From VBOC01 sp964512655 (GTDB lineage: Bacteria; Bacteroidota; Ignavibacteria; UBA10030; SZUA-254), in contig CAZEJT010000002.1 of assembly GCA_964512655.1 (NCBI GenBank), forward strand, positions 248,001-312,000: a DNA stretch of 64,000 bases, read 5' to 3'. Of the stretch, positions 17,294 through 25,501 are shown piece by piece. Below the pieces are notes generated by a model. That model saw only the letters and a list, made by a program, of their open reading frames with translations. It did not search any database and was not told the DNA's origin. A program made the translations under genes and the position numbers. The stretch's first letter is position 1. Every line of letters starts with the position of its first letter.

Positions 17294-17746
17294 CTAAGGT
17301 TTGCGTGCATCCACGAGAACCCACCCCTTGGATAGGAGCGAGATCGTGCCTCTGATCTGATCGCCTTTTCCCGCTGAGTGAAGGCTCATCAGTCTCTTGT
17401 TGCGGGCATTTGATGGATCGACGTTTCCCTGGTTGTCGGTGGCGTAGTCGGGAACCAGCGTGATGCTCTGGCCGGCGGAGGCGGGAGAATCCATTCCTTC
17501 AACTCCGGAGGCTGAGCTCAGCCGGACGAAGAGCCTGTAGTTCATGTCGTCAACTCCCTGGACGGAATCGACCACCGCAACGATTTCCGCGGCGTTTCTT
17601 TTTATCGCGGCGCCGCCCTGCCCCGCTATCCGATTGCCTTGCGGTGGAGTCGCATGCTCGGATAAGGCTTTTTCCCCCCGGTGGGTTGAACAGCATCCGC
17701 CGAGCGAGGTGAGAACGGCGAGAGCAAGGAGAGCGCGATTGATCAT
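17294..17746 (-). CDS. Small lipoprotein, unknown function
   Basis: The 150-residue protein carries a lipoprotein signal peptide (INRALLALAVLTSLGGC), with the first Cys expected to be lipidated. The mature part has an OB-like or beta-sandwich pattern with VVDSVQGVDDMNYRLFVRL and a conserved-looking ending GTISLLSKGWVLVDARKP. I do not recognise the family. The stop lies 23 nt before the BNR-protein start, so this is probably the first gene of the four-gene unit lipoprotein, BNR protein, kinase, regulator. It is divergent from the TPR gene. A poor TTG-N20-TGCATTTC match upstream could be its promoter. Confidence 0.75.
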   Translation of the reverse strand: MINRALLALAVLTSLGGCCSTHRGEKALSEHATPPQGNRIAGQGGAAIKRNAAEIVAVVDSVQGVDDMNYRLFVRLSSASGVEGMDSPASAGQSITLVPDYATDNQGNVDPSNARNKRLMSLHSAGKGDQIRGTISLLSKGWVLVDARKP

Positions 17747-17793
17747 GCCGACAGTTCAATATGGGGACTATTGCGTTGAAATGCAATCAAATC

Positions 17794-17825
17794 TTGCAGA
17801 AATCGCAAATTAATCCTATCTTTTG
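17794..17825 (+). promoter_or_regulatory. Promoter, TTG-N20-TATCTTTT
   Basis: TTG and TATCTTTTG are separated by exactly 20 nt, and the box ends about 45 nt before the TPR-protein ATG. The region is AT-rich compared with its surroundings. Confidence 0.65.
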
Positions 17826-17869
17826 TGTCCACAGTGCACATCACTCGAGTCAGGAAATTCCGGCCCACA

Positions 17870-20800
17870 ATGAATGAGCAGGATTCCGGGAGGAGGCGTT
17901 TGAGGATACTTCTCGCCTGCCTGCCGGTCGTCCTCCTCTCCTTCCCCGGCCTCGCCCAGGAATCGAAAGAGAATCCCGAGTTCAAGCTCGCGGTGGGCCT
18001 CTACAAGGACGGGATGTTCGATCTCGCCTCCGAGCAATTCAAGAACTTCATTGCAGCATATCCCAATACAGCCGACGGCATCGAAGCTCGCTATTACCTG
18101 GGACTGACCCAGATGAAGCTCAAGAAGTTCGACGAAGCGCGCATCACCTTCCAAAACTTTGCGCTCGCCTATGTCGATCATCCGAAGGCTCCTGAGGCCT
18201 GGTTTAGCGTCGGAGAAGCCTTTTTGGCGCTGCACAACGACCGCGAGGCCGCATCCGCATTCGAGCGCGTCAAGGTTTTCCATCCAAAGAGCGCTCTCGT
18301 TCCGGACGCATTGCTCAGGGCCGCGCAACTCTACCGGAAGTTGGGAGAGCGGGAGAGCGCAAAACAGGCCCTGCGCTCGATCATTCAGGATTATCCCACG
18401 AGCAAAAGCGTGTTGGCCGCGAGGCTCGCCGTGGGCGAGCTCTATGCCGAGGAGGGGCAAACGAATCTCGCGGAACAGGAGGCCCGGCGGGTGAGTGAGA
18501 GCGACGCGGCGCCGGAGGTCAAGGCCGCGGCTCTCTTTGCGCTCGGCAAACTGCAGACAACTGCGTGCCTCTATGAAGACGCGAAAAAGACGTTTGCATC
18601 CGTGCTCGCCGCATACAAGGATGCGCCTGCCGCAGCCGCCTCCCGGTTCGAACTGGGGAAGCTCGAGGGTGGCTCGGGCCATTACGCCTCAGCCGTGGAT
18701 GCGTTTAAGAAAGTTATTTCTGGCTCGGATGAAGGAGATACACTTCAGGCCCGGGCGTACTTCGAACTCGGCCGCACCTACCAGCTCAGTCGTGACCCCG
18801 CTTTGGCAACGGCCTCATACGAGAAGGCCGCTGAATCGGCCGATAGCGTTCTCGCACTCAGGGCACTCGAAGGCGCGGCAGAGTGCGCTCTGGATAAAAA
18901 CGAGTTCGAGAGGGCGCTGAGGTTTTCTGAGAGAGCGCTCCGGTATGCGTTCCCTATCCTGAAGCGAAAAGCGTACGTGACCGCGGCGATGTCGCTTGCC
19001 CAAATGGGCCACGACGCAGAGGCGGCCGGTTATTATGAGTCTTTCACCGAGGCGTACCCTGAGGATCCCTGGACTCCGGACATTCTGATGTCACTTGCGG
19101 AGCTCAGCGCTCATCAGGATTGCAGGAAGGCGGAAGCGTGGCTTGAGCGCATCGTCGTACGGTATCCGCGGTGGAGGCATGTCGCAGACGCAATGGAGAA
19201 GATCGGCGATTGCGAACAAAGCACGGGTGATTTCAAGGGTGCGCTCTCGACCTATCTCGACATTGCGAAACGATATCCGGCATACGACGGTGGCCCGTCG
19301 ATAGCGGCGAAAGGCCGGTATCTCGTCGATCACAAGATTAAGGATCACGAGGCAGGGATGGACGAGTTGGCCCGGCTGATGGGGGAGGTCCTGTCGGACA
19401 AATCCCAGCCTGCTCTTCCGCTGAAGCTGGGAAGAATCTACTTTCGTGATTTGAAGGATTATGCTTCGGCGCGGAAGCAGTTCGATGCGGCGATTGCCGG
19501 CGGATTGACCGGAAACGATCGTGCCGAAGCGCTCTATTCAAAGGCCCGCTGCGACGACCTCCTCGCCGATTCCGATTCCACGATGGCGCTGAGCGCGATC
19601 TCCGGATATGAGGCCTTTCTCAAGGAGTTTCCCTCTTCTAACCTGCGCGAAGAGGCGGCCGAGTATCTTTACGATCTCAAACGAGCGCGATCGAACCTTC
19701 GCGAACGCATCGAGCTTGCCGGTTCAATGCTACAGTCGCAACCCGCATCCCGATACCGCGACCGGTACCTCTTCGACCTGGGATGGGAGGACATTGCTGC
19801 GGGCGACACCGGAAGGGGAATGGAGAGATTGATGCAGGTAATAACGGTATTTCCCGGATCCGGTTACGCCGCCGAAGCCCTGCTTTTGCGCGGAAAGGTC
19901 TTTGCCGGGAGCCTCCCCGACTCTGCGCTCGCGTCCTGGGGACAGGCCTCGGTGTATGTTCCGCCCACCCGTCCGGCCCTCGATGCCCTCTGGCTGATGG
20001 CTTCATACAGATCCGCGAAGCAACAGCCCTCCGAGGCTGCTCCTCTGTGGAAGCGGCTATCCGATGAGTTTTCGTATACGGCGCGCGGAGAGAGCGCGGC
20101 AGTAAAGATAGCCGCTGCTGCAATTTCCAACGGCGACTACGACCAGGCAATATCGCTATTGAGCAAGCGCCTCAAGAAATCCGAGACGTCTCCCTTCCCC
20201 GGGCCCTTTGACGCTTCTCCCCTCTTCGATCTCGGAGATGCCTATCAGAAAAAAGGCGAGCGTCAGATGGCAATGAAATACTTCAGCGAGTATCTCGAAC
20301 GGAATCCGACAGGCCCGCTGGCCGGCAGGGCGTTTTATTCACTCGGAATCATCGCGCGGACGGAGGGAAGGATGGAGGCCGCTTCAACGTATTTCAAGGA
20401 GGCAGGCCTGCTCGGTGGAACCGTGGGGGCCTCACCTGAAATCGCCGATCTTCTCTATCAGACCGAGCAATATGCGGAGGCGGCGCGACAATACGCTCAG
20501 CTGGCGCAATCATCAGACAGCGCACAGGCGAAAGAGGAGTACGGCGCGAAGGTCATCCTCGCGACGCTGCGCCAGGGAAAACTCCAGGAAGCGGACAAGC
20601 TCATCACAGGATTCAACGAATCGTACGGAGATGACCGTTCGCACGCCGCGGAATTTCAGTATGAACGCGGACTGGCGTGCTACAGGAAAGAGGACTACCA
20701 AACGGCGGAGAAGATATTCAAAAAGGTCGCCGGCGACTACGGGCAGACACGGTTCGGTCCATGGGGCGCGTATTACAGAGCCAAGATCCTCGAGGTGACC

Positions 20801-21496
20801 AACAAGCCTAACGACGCTGCGAAAGGGTACGAGGAGGTCTTGAAGAAGTACCCCGATTCCGATGTCATCCCGAGAGTCCAGCTTTCGCTCGGAAACATGC
20901 ACTATAACTCCGAGCGCTACGAAGACGCGATTCGTTACTACCAGAAGATAGCGGCATCGCCGGAAAGCGCGGGAGACATTCTGCCGTACGCCCTGAACAA
21001 CCTCATCGAGGCATACGAGTCCACAAAGCTCTACGACGCAGCGCTCAAGACAGCGCGCGATTTTATTGCCCGTTACCCGAACGACGAGAGCATTCTCGAT
21101 AAGAAGATCAAGATCGGCACCCTCTATACGAAACTCGGGTTCTACGACCAGGCCATCCTGCAGTTTCAGAACCTCATCGGCGAGGCCGGAAGCCTCCTTG
21201 AGGCGGAACTGCGGTACGATATCGGCGAGGCGTACTACAACAAGGGAGATTACCAGCAGGCGATTCTTGAATTCCTGAAAGTTCCGTATCTTGTCTCCAG
21301 GCAGGGGAAGGTGAACTGGACGGCGACCTCGTTCTACATGGCCGGCCAGTCGTACGAAAAAATGTCGAAGTTCGACGAAGCGATCGGGATGTACCGGCAG
21401 GTGGTGGAGCGGCCCGGCATCGACGCCACCTTCAAAGCCGCCGCGAAGAAGGAAATCGACCGTGTCAAACAGATAATCAATAAAGGACCAAAGTAA
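17870..21496 (+). CDS. Large periplasmic TPR-repeat protein
   Basis: The 1,208-residue protein has a signal peptide (LRILLACLPVVLLSFPGLAQ). Almost the whole remainder is tetratricopeptide repeats, for example AVGLYKDGMFDLASEQFKNF, AYFELGRTYQLSRDPALATA and LRYDIGEAYYNKGDYQQAIL. No enzymatic motif is seen. Proteins of this kind (YbgF/BamD-like or larger) act as scaffolds for envelope complexes. The chosen ATG starts 45 nt downstream of an alternative GTG that sits too close to the promoter box. The unknown gene starts 2 nt after its stop, so the two products probably act together. Confidence 0.85.
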   Translation: MNEQDSGRRRLRILLACLPVVLLSFPGLAQESKENPEFKLAVGLYKDGMFDLASEQFKNFIAAYPNTADGIEARYYLGLTQMKLKKFDEARITFQNFALAYVDHPKAPEAWFSVGEAFLALHNDREAASAFERVKVFHPKSALVPDALLRAAQLYRKLGERESAKQALRSIIQDYPTSKSVLAARLAVGELYAEEGQTNLAEQEARRVSESDAAPEVKAAALFALGKLQTTACLYEDAKKTFASVLAAYKDAPAAAASRFELGKLEGGSGHYASAVDAFKKVISGSDEGDTLQARAYFELGRTYQLSRDPALATASYEKAAESADSVLALRALEGAAECALDKNEFERALRFSERALRYAFPILKRKAYVTAAMSLAQMGHDAEAAGYYESFTEAYPEDPWTPDILMSLAELSAHQDCRKAEAWLERIVVRYPRWRHVADAMEKIGDCEQSTGDFKGALSTYLDIAKRYPAYDGGPSIAAKGRYLVDHKIKDHEAGMDELARLMGEVLSDKSQPALPLKLGRIYFRDLKDYASARKQFDAAIAGGLTGNDRAEALYSKARCDDLLADSDSTMALSAISGYEAFLKEFPSSNLREEAAEYLYDLKRARSNLRERIELAGSMLQSQPASRYRDRYLFDLGWEDIAAGDTGRGMERLMQVITVFPGSGYAAEALLLRGKVFAGSLPDSALASWGQASVYVPPTRPALDALWLMASYRSAKQQPSEAAPLWKRLSDEFSYTARGESAAVKIAAAAISNGDYDQAISLLSKRLKKSETSPFPGPFDASPLFDLGDAYQKKGERQMAMKYFSEYLERNPTGPLAGRAFYSLGIIARTEGRMEAASTYFKEAGLLGGTVGASPEIADLLYQTEQYAEAARQYAQLAQSSDSAQAKEEYGAKVILATLRQGKLQEADKLITGFNESYGDDRSHAAEFQYERGLACYRKEDYQTAEKIFKKVAGDYGQTRFGPWGAYYRAKILEVTNKPNDAAKGYEEVLKKYPDSDVIPRVQLSLGNMHYNSERYEDAIRYYQKIAASPESAGDILPYALNNLIEAYESTKLYDAALKTARDFIARYPNDESILDKKIKIGTLYTKLGFYDQAILQFQNLIGEAGSLLEAELRYDIGEAYYNKGDYQQAILEFLKVPYLVSRQGKVNWTATSFYMAGQSYEKMSKFDEAIGMYRQVVERPGIDATFKAAAKKEIDRVKQIINKGPK

Positions 21497-21498
21497 CG

Positions 21499-22572
21499 AT
21501 GCTCGAACGGGAAACAGAAGCGATTATCAACACAGTAACCCAACGGACCCTGGCGGGACGCGAAAGTGTCACCGTAAAGGAAATTTTGGCGGCAGAGATC
21601 CCTCACGCCGTCAAGACGTTTTTCCGGGCGGATGTCGAATCGATGCTCGGTGAAGAGCTCCGGGCCCAGCACAGGACAAGCCGGTTCAATTACCAGCATC
21701 CCGAAGTTCAATCTCTCCAGAAGCAGATCAATTCAATCGTCGTCCTCGAATACTCGTTCCAGAGAACTGAGTTCATGGAACGCCTCGACGAGTCGGTTCA
21801 CATGCTTGGGAACTTCCTCATCCGTCCCCAGTGGACGCTTCTGAACGCACTCTTCGAGCAGGATCAAAACATATCGGCCTCCGCTCTCACCCACCTCCTG
21901 CGGCATTTCGGTCCGTACGAGTATCTGAGAGATTTGATCACGCACTACATTCGCGACAAGAACGTCTCGTCGTTCACAAGGAACGAATTCTCCAGCCTTC
22001 TTTCGAGGATGGACGGGGAGTACATCCGCCGGAAAGCGGGAGGCGAGATGGCGCGCGTGATGTCTCCGGTGTTCGATTATTTCGACTACCCCGTCAACAC
22101 CGGGGCGAAATCGCTCCCGGTGAATGCGCTGATCCGTTACTTCGAGGATAAGAGGCTGAGCACCGTGATCTCACGCCTCGAAGGTGAGGCGAGCCAGGGG
22201 AAGCAGGAATTGGCTCTACGCGAGCTTGGAGAACTTCTTGAGGCGGTGCGCCGCACATCGGGAGCGTTCGAAGTCGACAAGTGGGAACCGGAGCCCGGGC
22301 TGGCGCGCTCAGACGCTGGCGGGGCAAGCGCCCTTCCCATTCTCGATTCGATAAGCGAGGGGGACCGCCGCCGCTTCGTACGGAAGATTTTCCGTCAGGA
22401 TGAATCGTCCTTTACGACCGCCGTTACCGCAATCGGCTCTCTGGGCTCATGGAAGGAGGCGTCGAAATTCATCGATCAGATTCTGATTAAGAACGACGTC
22501 GACCCCTACTCTACCGAGGCCGAGCGGTTCGTCGAGATCATCTCGCAGCAATTCCAGCCTCTCCGCTCGTGA
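21499..22572 (+). CDS. Conserved-looking protein of unknown function, cytoplasmic
   Basis: The 357-residue protein has no signal peptide or transmembrane segment and looks mostly helical. It opens with MLERETEAIINTVTQRTLAGRESVTVKEILAAEIP and has a charged C-terminal region (RRFVRKIFRQDESSFTTAV). I recognise no family. Its start lies 2 nt after the stop of the large TPR gene, which implies translational coupling, yet the TPR protein appears exported and this one does not. It may be a regulator or a cytoplasmic partner. Codon use resembles its neighbours. Confidence 0.7.
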   Translation: MLERETEAIINTVTQRTLAGRESVTVKEILAAEIPHAVKTFFRADVESMLGEELRAQHRTSRFNYQHPEVQSLQKQINSIVVLEYSFQRTEFMERLDESVHMLGNFLIRPQWTLLNALFEQDQNISASALTHLLRHFGPYEYLRDLITHYIRDKNVSSFTRNEFSSLLSRMDGEYIRRKAGGEMARVMSPVFDYFDYPVNTGAKSLPVNALIRYFEDKRLSTVISRLEGEASQGKQELALRELGELLEAVRRTSGAFEVDKWEPEPGLARSDAGGASALPILDSISEGDRRRFVRKIFRQDESSFTTAVTAIGSLGSWKEASKFIDQILIKNDVDPYSTEAERFVEIISQQFQPLRS

Positions 22573-22620
22573 CGGCGCTGCGCCGCCGCGTACTTCCAAT
22601 CTTCGACTCTCCTCGCACCC

Positions 22621-23628
22621 ATGTTTATTGATCGGGCGACAATCACCGTCAGGGCGGGAAGCGGGGGGAGCGGCGTAGTGAGTTTCCGCCGCGAAAAATA
22701 TATCCCCAAAGGAGGCCCCGACGGGGGAAACGGGGGGAACGGGGGAAACGTCGTGCTTCAGACCGATCCCCAGCTGACGACCCTGATGGACTACCGCTAC
22801 CGGAGGATCTACACCGCCGAGGCCGGACGTCAGGGAGCCGGGGCGAACAAGACCGGGAAGAGCGGCGCCGATGTCGTCCTCCGCGTCCCCGTCGGGACCG
22901 TAATACAGGATGACGAGAGCGGCGATATTCTGGCGGACCTCGTCGAGGAGAGAGAATTGTACATTGTTGCCAAGGGGGGACGTGGAGGCAAAGGCAACTC
23001 TGAGTTTGCCACCCCCACCAACCGTGCGCCGAGAAAGGCGACGAAGGGGACGCCTGGGGAGGAGAAGTCGATCCGGCTCGAATTGAAGCTCCTCGCGGAT
23101 GTGGGGCTCGTGGGATTTCCGAACGCCGGCAAATCGACCCTCATCTCCAGGATCTCGGCCGCAAAACCAAAGATCGCTGACTATCCTTTCACAACCCTTA
23201 TCCCGAACCTCGGCCTGGTCCGGTTCGGTGAATTCCAGAGTTTCGTCGTGGCTGATATGCCCGGACTGATTGAGGGTGCCCATGAAGGAAAAGGACTGGG
23301 AATTGAGTTTCTGCAGCACATCGAACGCACCCGCGTGCTCGTATTCCTCATCGAATCGACGAGCGATCACCCGGCAAAAGAGTACAAGGTCCTCCTGAAT
23401 GAGCTCAAGTCATTCAACGCCGCTCTGTCAAAAAAGCCCCGGATCGTGGCCCTCACGAAGATGGACCTCATGACCGAAGACGGAAGGCTCAAGCTTGAAG
23501 GGATCACCTTCAGGAAAGGCGATCCGGTCATACCGATCTCTTCTGTGACGGGGGAGGGTTTGGAAGCGCTCGTGGGAGCGATGTGGAAGAAGCTCCGCCC
23601 CCGCTCGCAATCTCGCCACGCACGGTAG
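22621..23628 (+). CDS. obg: GTPase Obg/CgtA
   Basis: This ribosome-associated GTPase acts in 50S assembly and stress control. The Gly-rich Obg domain (1-158; GPDGGNGGNGGNVVLQ) is followed by the G domain with G1 GFPNAGKST (about 165), G3 DMPGLIEGA, G4 TKMDL and G5 ISSVTGEG. At 335 residues it lacks the optional C-terminal OCT domain, as many Obg proteins do. It starts 48 nt after the unknown gene. Palindromic repeats begin about 9 nt beyond its stop. Confidence 0.95.
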   Translation: MFIDRATITVRAGSGGSGVVSFRREKYIPKGGPDGGNGGNGGNVVLQTDPQLTTLMDYRYRRIYTAEAGRQGAGANKTGKSGADVVLRVPVGTVIQDDESGDILADLVEERELYIVAKGGRGGKGNSEFATPTNRAPRKATKGTPGEEKSIRLELKLLADVGLVGFPNAGKSTLISRISAAKPKIADYPFTTLIPNLGLVRFGEFQSFVVADMPGLIEGAHEGKGLGIEFLQHIERTRVLVFLIESTSDHPAKEYKVLLNELKSFNAALSKKPRIVALTKMDLMTEDGRLKLEGITFRKGDPVIPISSVTGEGLEALVGAMWKKLRPRSQSRHAR

Positions 23629-23636
23629 GGGGGCTG

Positions 23637-23675
23637 TTGGCGCCGGTTGTAGGCGCCGGCTTTAGCCGGCGTTCG
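23637..23675 (+). repeat. Family B REP-like repeat, copy B3
   Basis: A partial unit (TGGCGCCGGT) precedes a full unit: TGTAG, then CGCCGGCT / TT / AGCCGGCG, then TTCGCTC. A further fragment, GTGGGCGCCGGCTT, lies at about 23754 directly before family A copy A3. Confidence 0.85.
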
Positions 23676-23699
23676 CTCCGGAGAAAATCCGCATGAATC

Positions 23700-23727
23700 T
23701 GGTGTCACGGTCCATACCGTGACACCA
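23700..23727 (+). repeat. Family A palindromic repeat, copy A2
   Basis: Arm TGGTGTCACGGT, loop CCAT and the complementary arm, followed by CCGGGAACATTC. The next copy has the same downstream flank, so the repeat unit extends beyond the palindrome. Confidence 0.9.
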
Positions 23728-23769
23728 ACCGGGAACATTCTTTCGAGGGTCGGTGGGCGCCGGCTTAAA

Positions 23770-23799
23770 CTGGTGTCACGGTCCATACCGTGACACCAG
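23770..23799 (+). repeat. Family A palindromic repeat, copy A3
   Basis: Perfect 13-bp arms around loop CCAT, followed by CCGGGAACATTC as in copy A2, 70 nt upstream. Confidence 0.9.
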
Positions 23800-23819
23800 C
23801 CGGGAACATTCCATGGGAG

Positions 23820-23853
23820 GTGAGAGTAGAACCTGTAAGGACCCTACTCTCAC
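23820..23853 (+). promoter_or_regulatory. Perfect inverted repeat in leader of the VWA gene
   Basis: GTGAGAGTAG and CTACTCTCAC (10 bp each) flank a 14-nt loop that contains CCT/AGG. It ends 7 nt before the ribosome binding site AAAGGAG. It could be an operator, or an RNA hairpin that affects translation. There is no T-run, so it is not a classical terminator. Confidence 0.5.
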
Positions 23854-23873
23854 TTACTCGAAAGGAGCCTTCC

Positions 23874-25256
23874 ATGAAATCCCACATGCATCGCGGTGAA
23901 CCCGCGATCTTCCTTCCCCGGCTTCTCGCCTCCCTACTGTTCTTCTTGACAGTCAGCCTCTCGGAGGCCATGTCGTACCCTCCTCCCCCTCCCGGTGAGG
24001 TCAACATCGAGGGGCATCTCAATTCCGCCTGCCTTCCGCACAGCGGAGGTACTGTATACCTCCTCATCAGTGTTACGACCGGTTCCGACCGCCACCCCGA
24101 CCCGGTACGGCGGCCGTTAAACCTTGCCGTGGTCCTTGACCGCAGCGGCTCGATGGCGGAGGAGCGGAAATTCGACTACGCAAGGGAAGCAGTCTGCTCG
24201 CTGCTCGATCATCTCAACGGCCAGGATTTTCTCTCGATCATCGTCTACGATGACCGAATCGAGACGCTTCTCCCGACCCAGCGTGTGAGGGACAGGAACG
24301 CCATCAAAGCGATACTCGAGGAGGTGTATCCCCGGGGATCGACGAATCTCGGAGGCGGGATGCAGGAGGGTTTCAGACAGATCGAAAGGAATTTCAGGCC
24401 TGAGTGCGTCAACCGGGTGATCCTTCTCTCGGACGGTCTCGCAAACCGAGGCATCACCGACCCCCGCCGGCTGAATGAATTGGCCGCCTGCTACCGCGCG
24501 AAATCTATCTCGCTCAGCACAATCGGAGTGGGTCTTGAGTACAATGAAAACCTCATGCTCGGCCTCTCCCAGCACGGGGGCGGAAATTACTACTTCGTCG
24601 AGAGCGGCCGCCAGCTTTCCTCAATCTTCGATCACGAGTTCGACGGTATGAGCGCTGTCGTAGCCCAGAATGCATTGGTCGATCTTACACCGGGGCGCGG
24701 CGTGGAGATCAGGGATGTCATAGGAGCCCCGTGGCATCGCGAAGCGGGACGGGTGCTGTTCGATGTAGGCGATCTGTATGCAGACGACCGGCGGGAATAC
24801 ACCGTCGAATTGGGAATACCGGAGGGGAGCGGGGTTCTCCATGCCGCGCGGGGTGTCGTACGATGGGATTGCCGGACGGGGTTACCCCGGGAAATGGCAA
24901 GCTTTGAAGTCGATGTCCGTTACACGGACATCGATGCCGAGCTTCGGAGAGGTAAGGACTGGGATGTTCAGGGAAAAACCGATCTCTCGATATCGACCCG
25001 AAGGGTCGAGCATGCCATGAAGGCACTCGACGAGGGCCGACGCGAGGACGCGAAGCGCGAGCTCAGCGAGGCCCGCTCCGACGTGCTTAACTCGGCTGCG
25101 TTGGTTCAGAGCGCGGTTGCAGCTCCGGCGCTGCGTGAGCAGGCGTTGAGGTTGAAGGGATACGCAGACAGCGTCTCAAATGCTTCTAACGATTCCAGGC
25201 TTGTAAAGACGTCGGTGCAGTACCAGAACTACAGGACCCAGCGTCAAAAACCCTAA
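23874..25256 (+). CDS. Exported von Willebrand factor A domain protein
   Basis: The 460-residue protein has a signal peptide (PRLLASLLFFLTVSLSEAMS) and a Pro-rich start to the mature chain. A VWA domain spans about residues 75-255. The metal-binding (MIDAS) elements are DRSGSM, the Thr in GSTNLGGGM and the Asp in LLSDGLANRG. A beta-rich segment and a helical C-terminal region with EALDEGRREDAKRELSEAR-type heptads follow. VWA proteins of this form bind ligands in the envelope; the ligand is unknown. The start is set by AAAGGAG 6 nt upstream. The gene stands alone between repeat clusters. Confidence 0.85.
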   Translation: MKSHMHRGEPAIFLPRLLASLLFFLTVSLSEAMSYPPPPPGEVNIEGHLNSACLPHSGGTVYLLISVTTGSDRHPDPVRRPLNLAVVLDRSGSMAEERKFDYAREAVCSLLDHLNGQDFLSIIVYDDRIETLLPTQRVRDRNAIKAILEEVYPRGSTNLGGGMQEGFRQIERNFRPECVNRVILLSDGLANRGITDPRRLNELAACYRAKSISLSTIGVGLEYNENLMLGLSQHGGGNYYFVESGRQLSSIFDHEFDGMSAVVAQNALVDLTPGRGVEIRDVIGAPWHREAGRVLFDVGDLYADDRREYTVELGIPEGSGVLHAARGVVRWDCRTGLPREMASFEVDVRYTDIDAELRRGKDWDVQGKTDLSISTRRVEHAMKALDEGRREDAKRELSEARSDVLNSAALVQSAVAAPALREQALRLKGYADSVSNASNDSRLVKTSVQYQNYRTQRQKP

Positions 25257-25284
25257 CCGCCCTCGCTTTTGTCCGGGATTTGTT

Positions 25285-25310
25285 GGGCGTGGCGCCTTCT
25301 CGCCACGCCC
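25285..25310 (+). terminator. Strong hairpin after VWA gene, possible terminator
   Basis: GGGCGTGGCG pairs perfectly with CGCCACGCCC around a 6-nt loop, 28 nt after the stop. No T-run follows, so it may stabilise the 3' end rather than terminate. Confidence 0.45.
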
Positions 25311-25340
25311 CCGCCCGGAATCTCTCTCCTCTCCGCGAAT

Positions 25341-25368
25341 TGGTGTCACGGTCCGTACCGTGACACCA
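25341..25368 (+). repeat. Family A palindromic repeat, copy A4
   Basis: Arm TGGTGTCACGGT, loop CCGT (variant), complementary arm, followed by CCCGGGAGG. Orientation is as in the other copies. Confidence 0.9.
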
Positions 25369-25423
25369 CCCGGGAGGCCACTGGCTCCAGCCCGTGAAGC
25401 TTCGTGTCATGACGGCCGACTAG

Positions 25424-25454
25424 TTGCCTTCCTTCCCGATTTTCTCTACATTGA
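25424..25454 (+). promoter_or_regulatory. Promoter, TTG-N20-TACATTGA
   Basis: TTG is followed after 20 nt by TACATTGA, 47 nt before the dehydrogenase ATG. Confidence 0.6.
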
Positions 25455-25501
25455 CGCAGCATTCCCGTTTTCCCCGTCAAAGCCAACTGAGTCTTGCGCC
25501 T

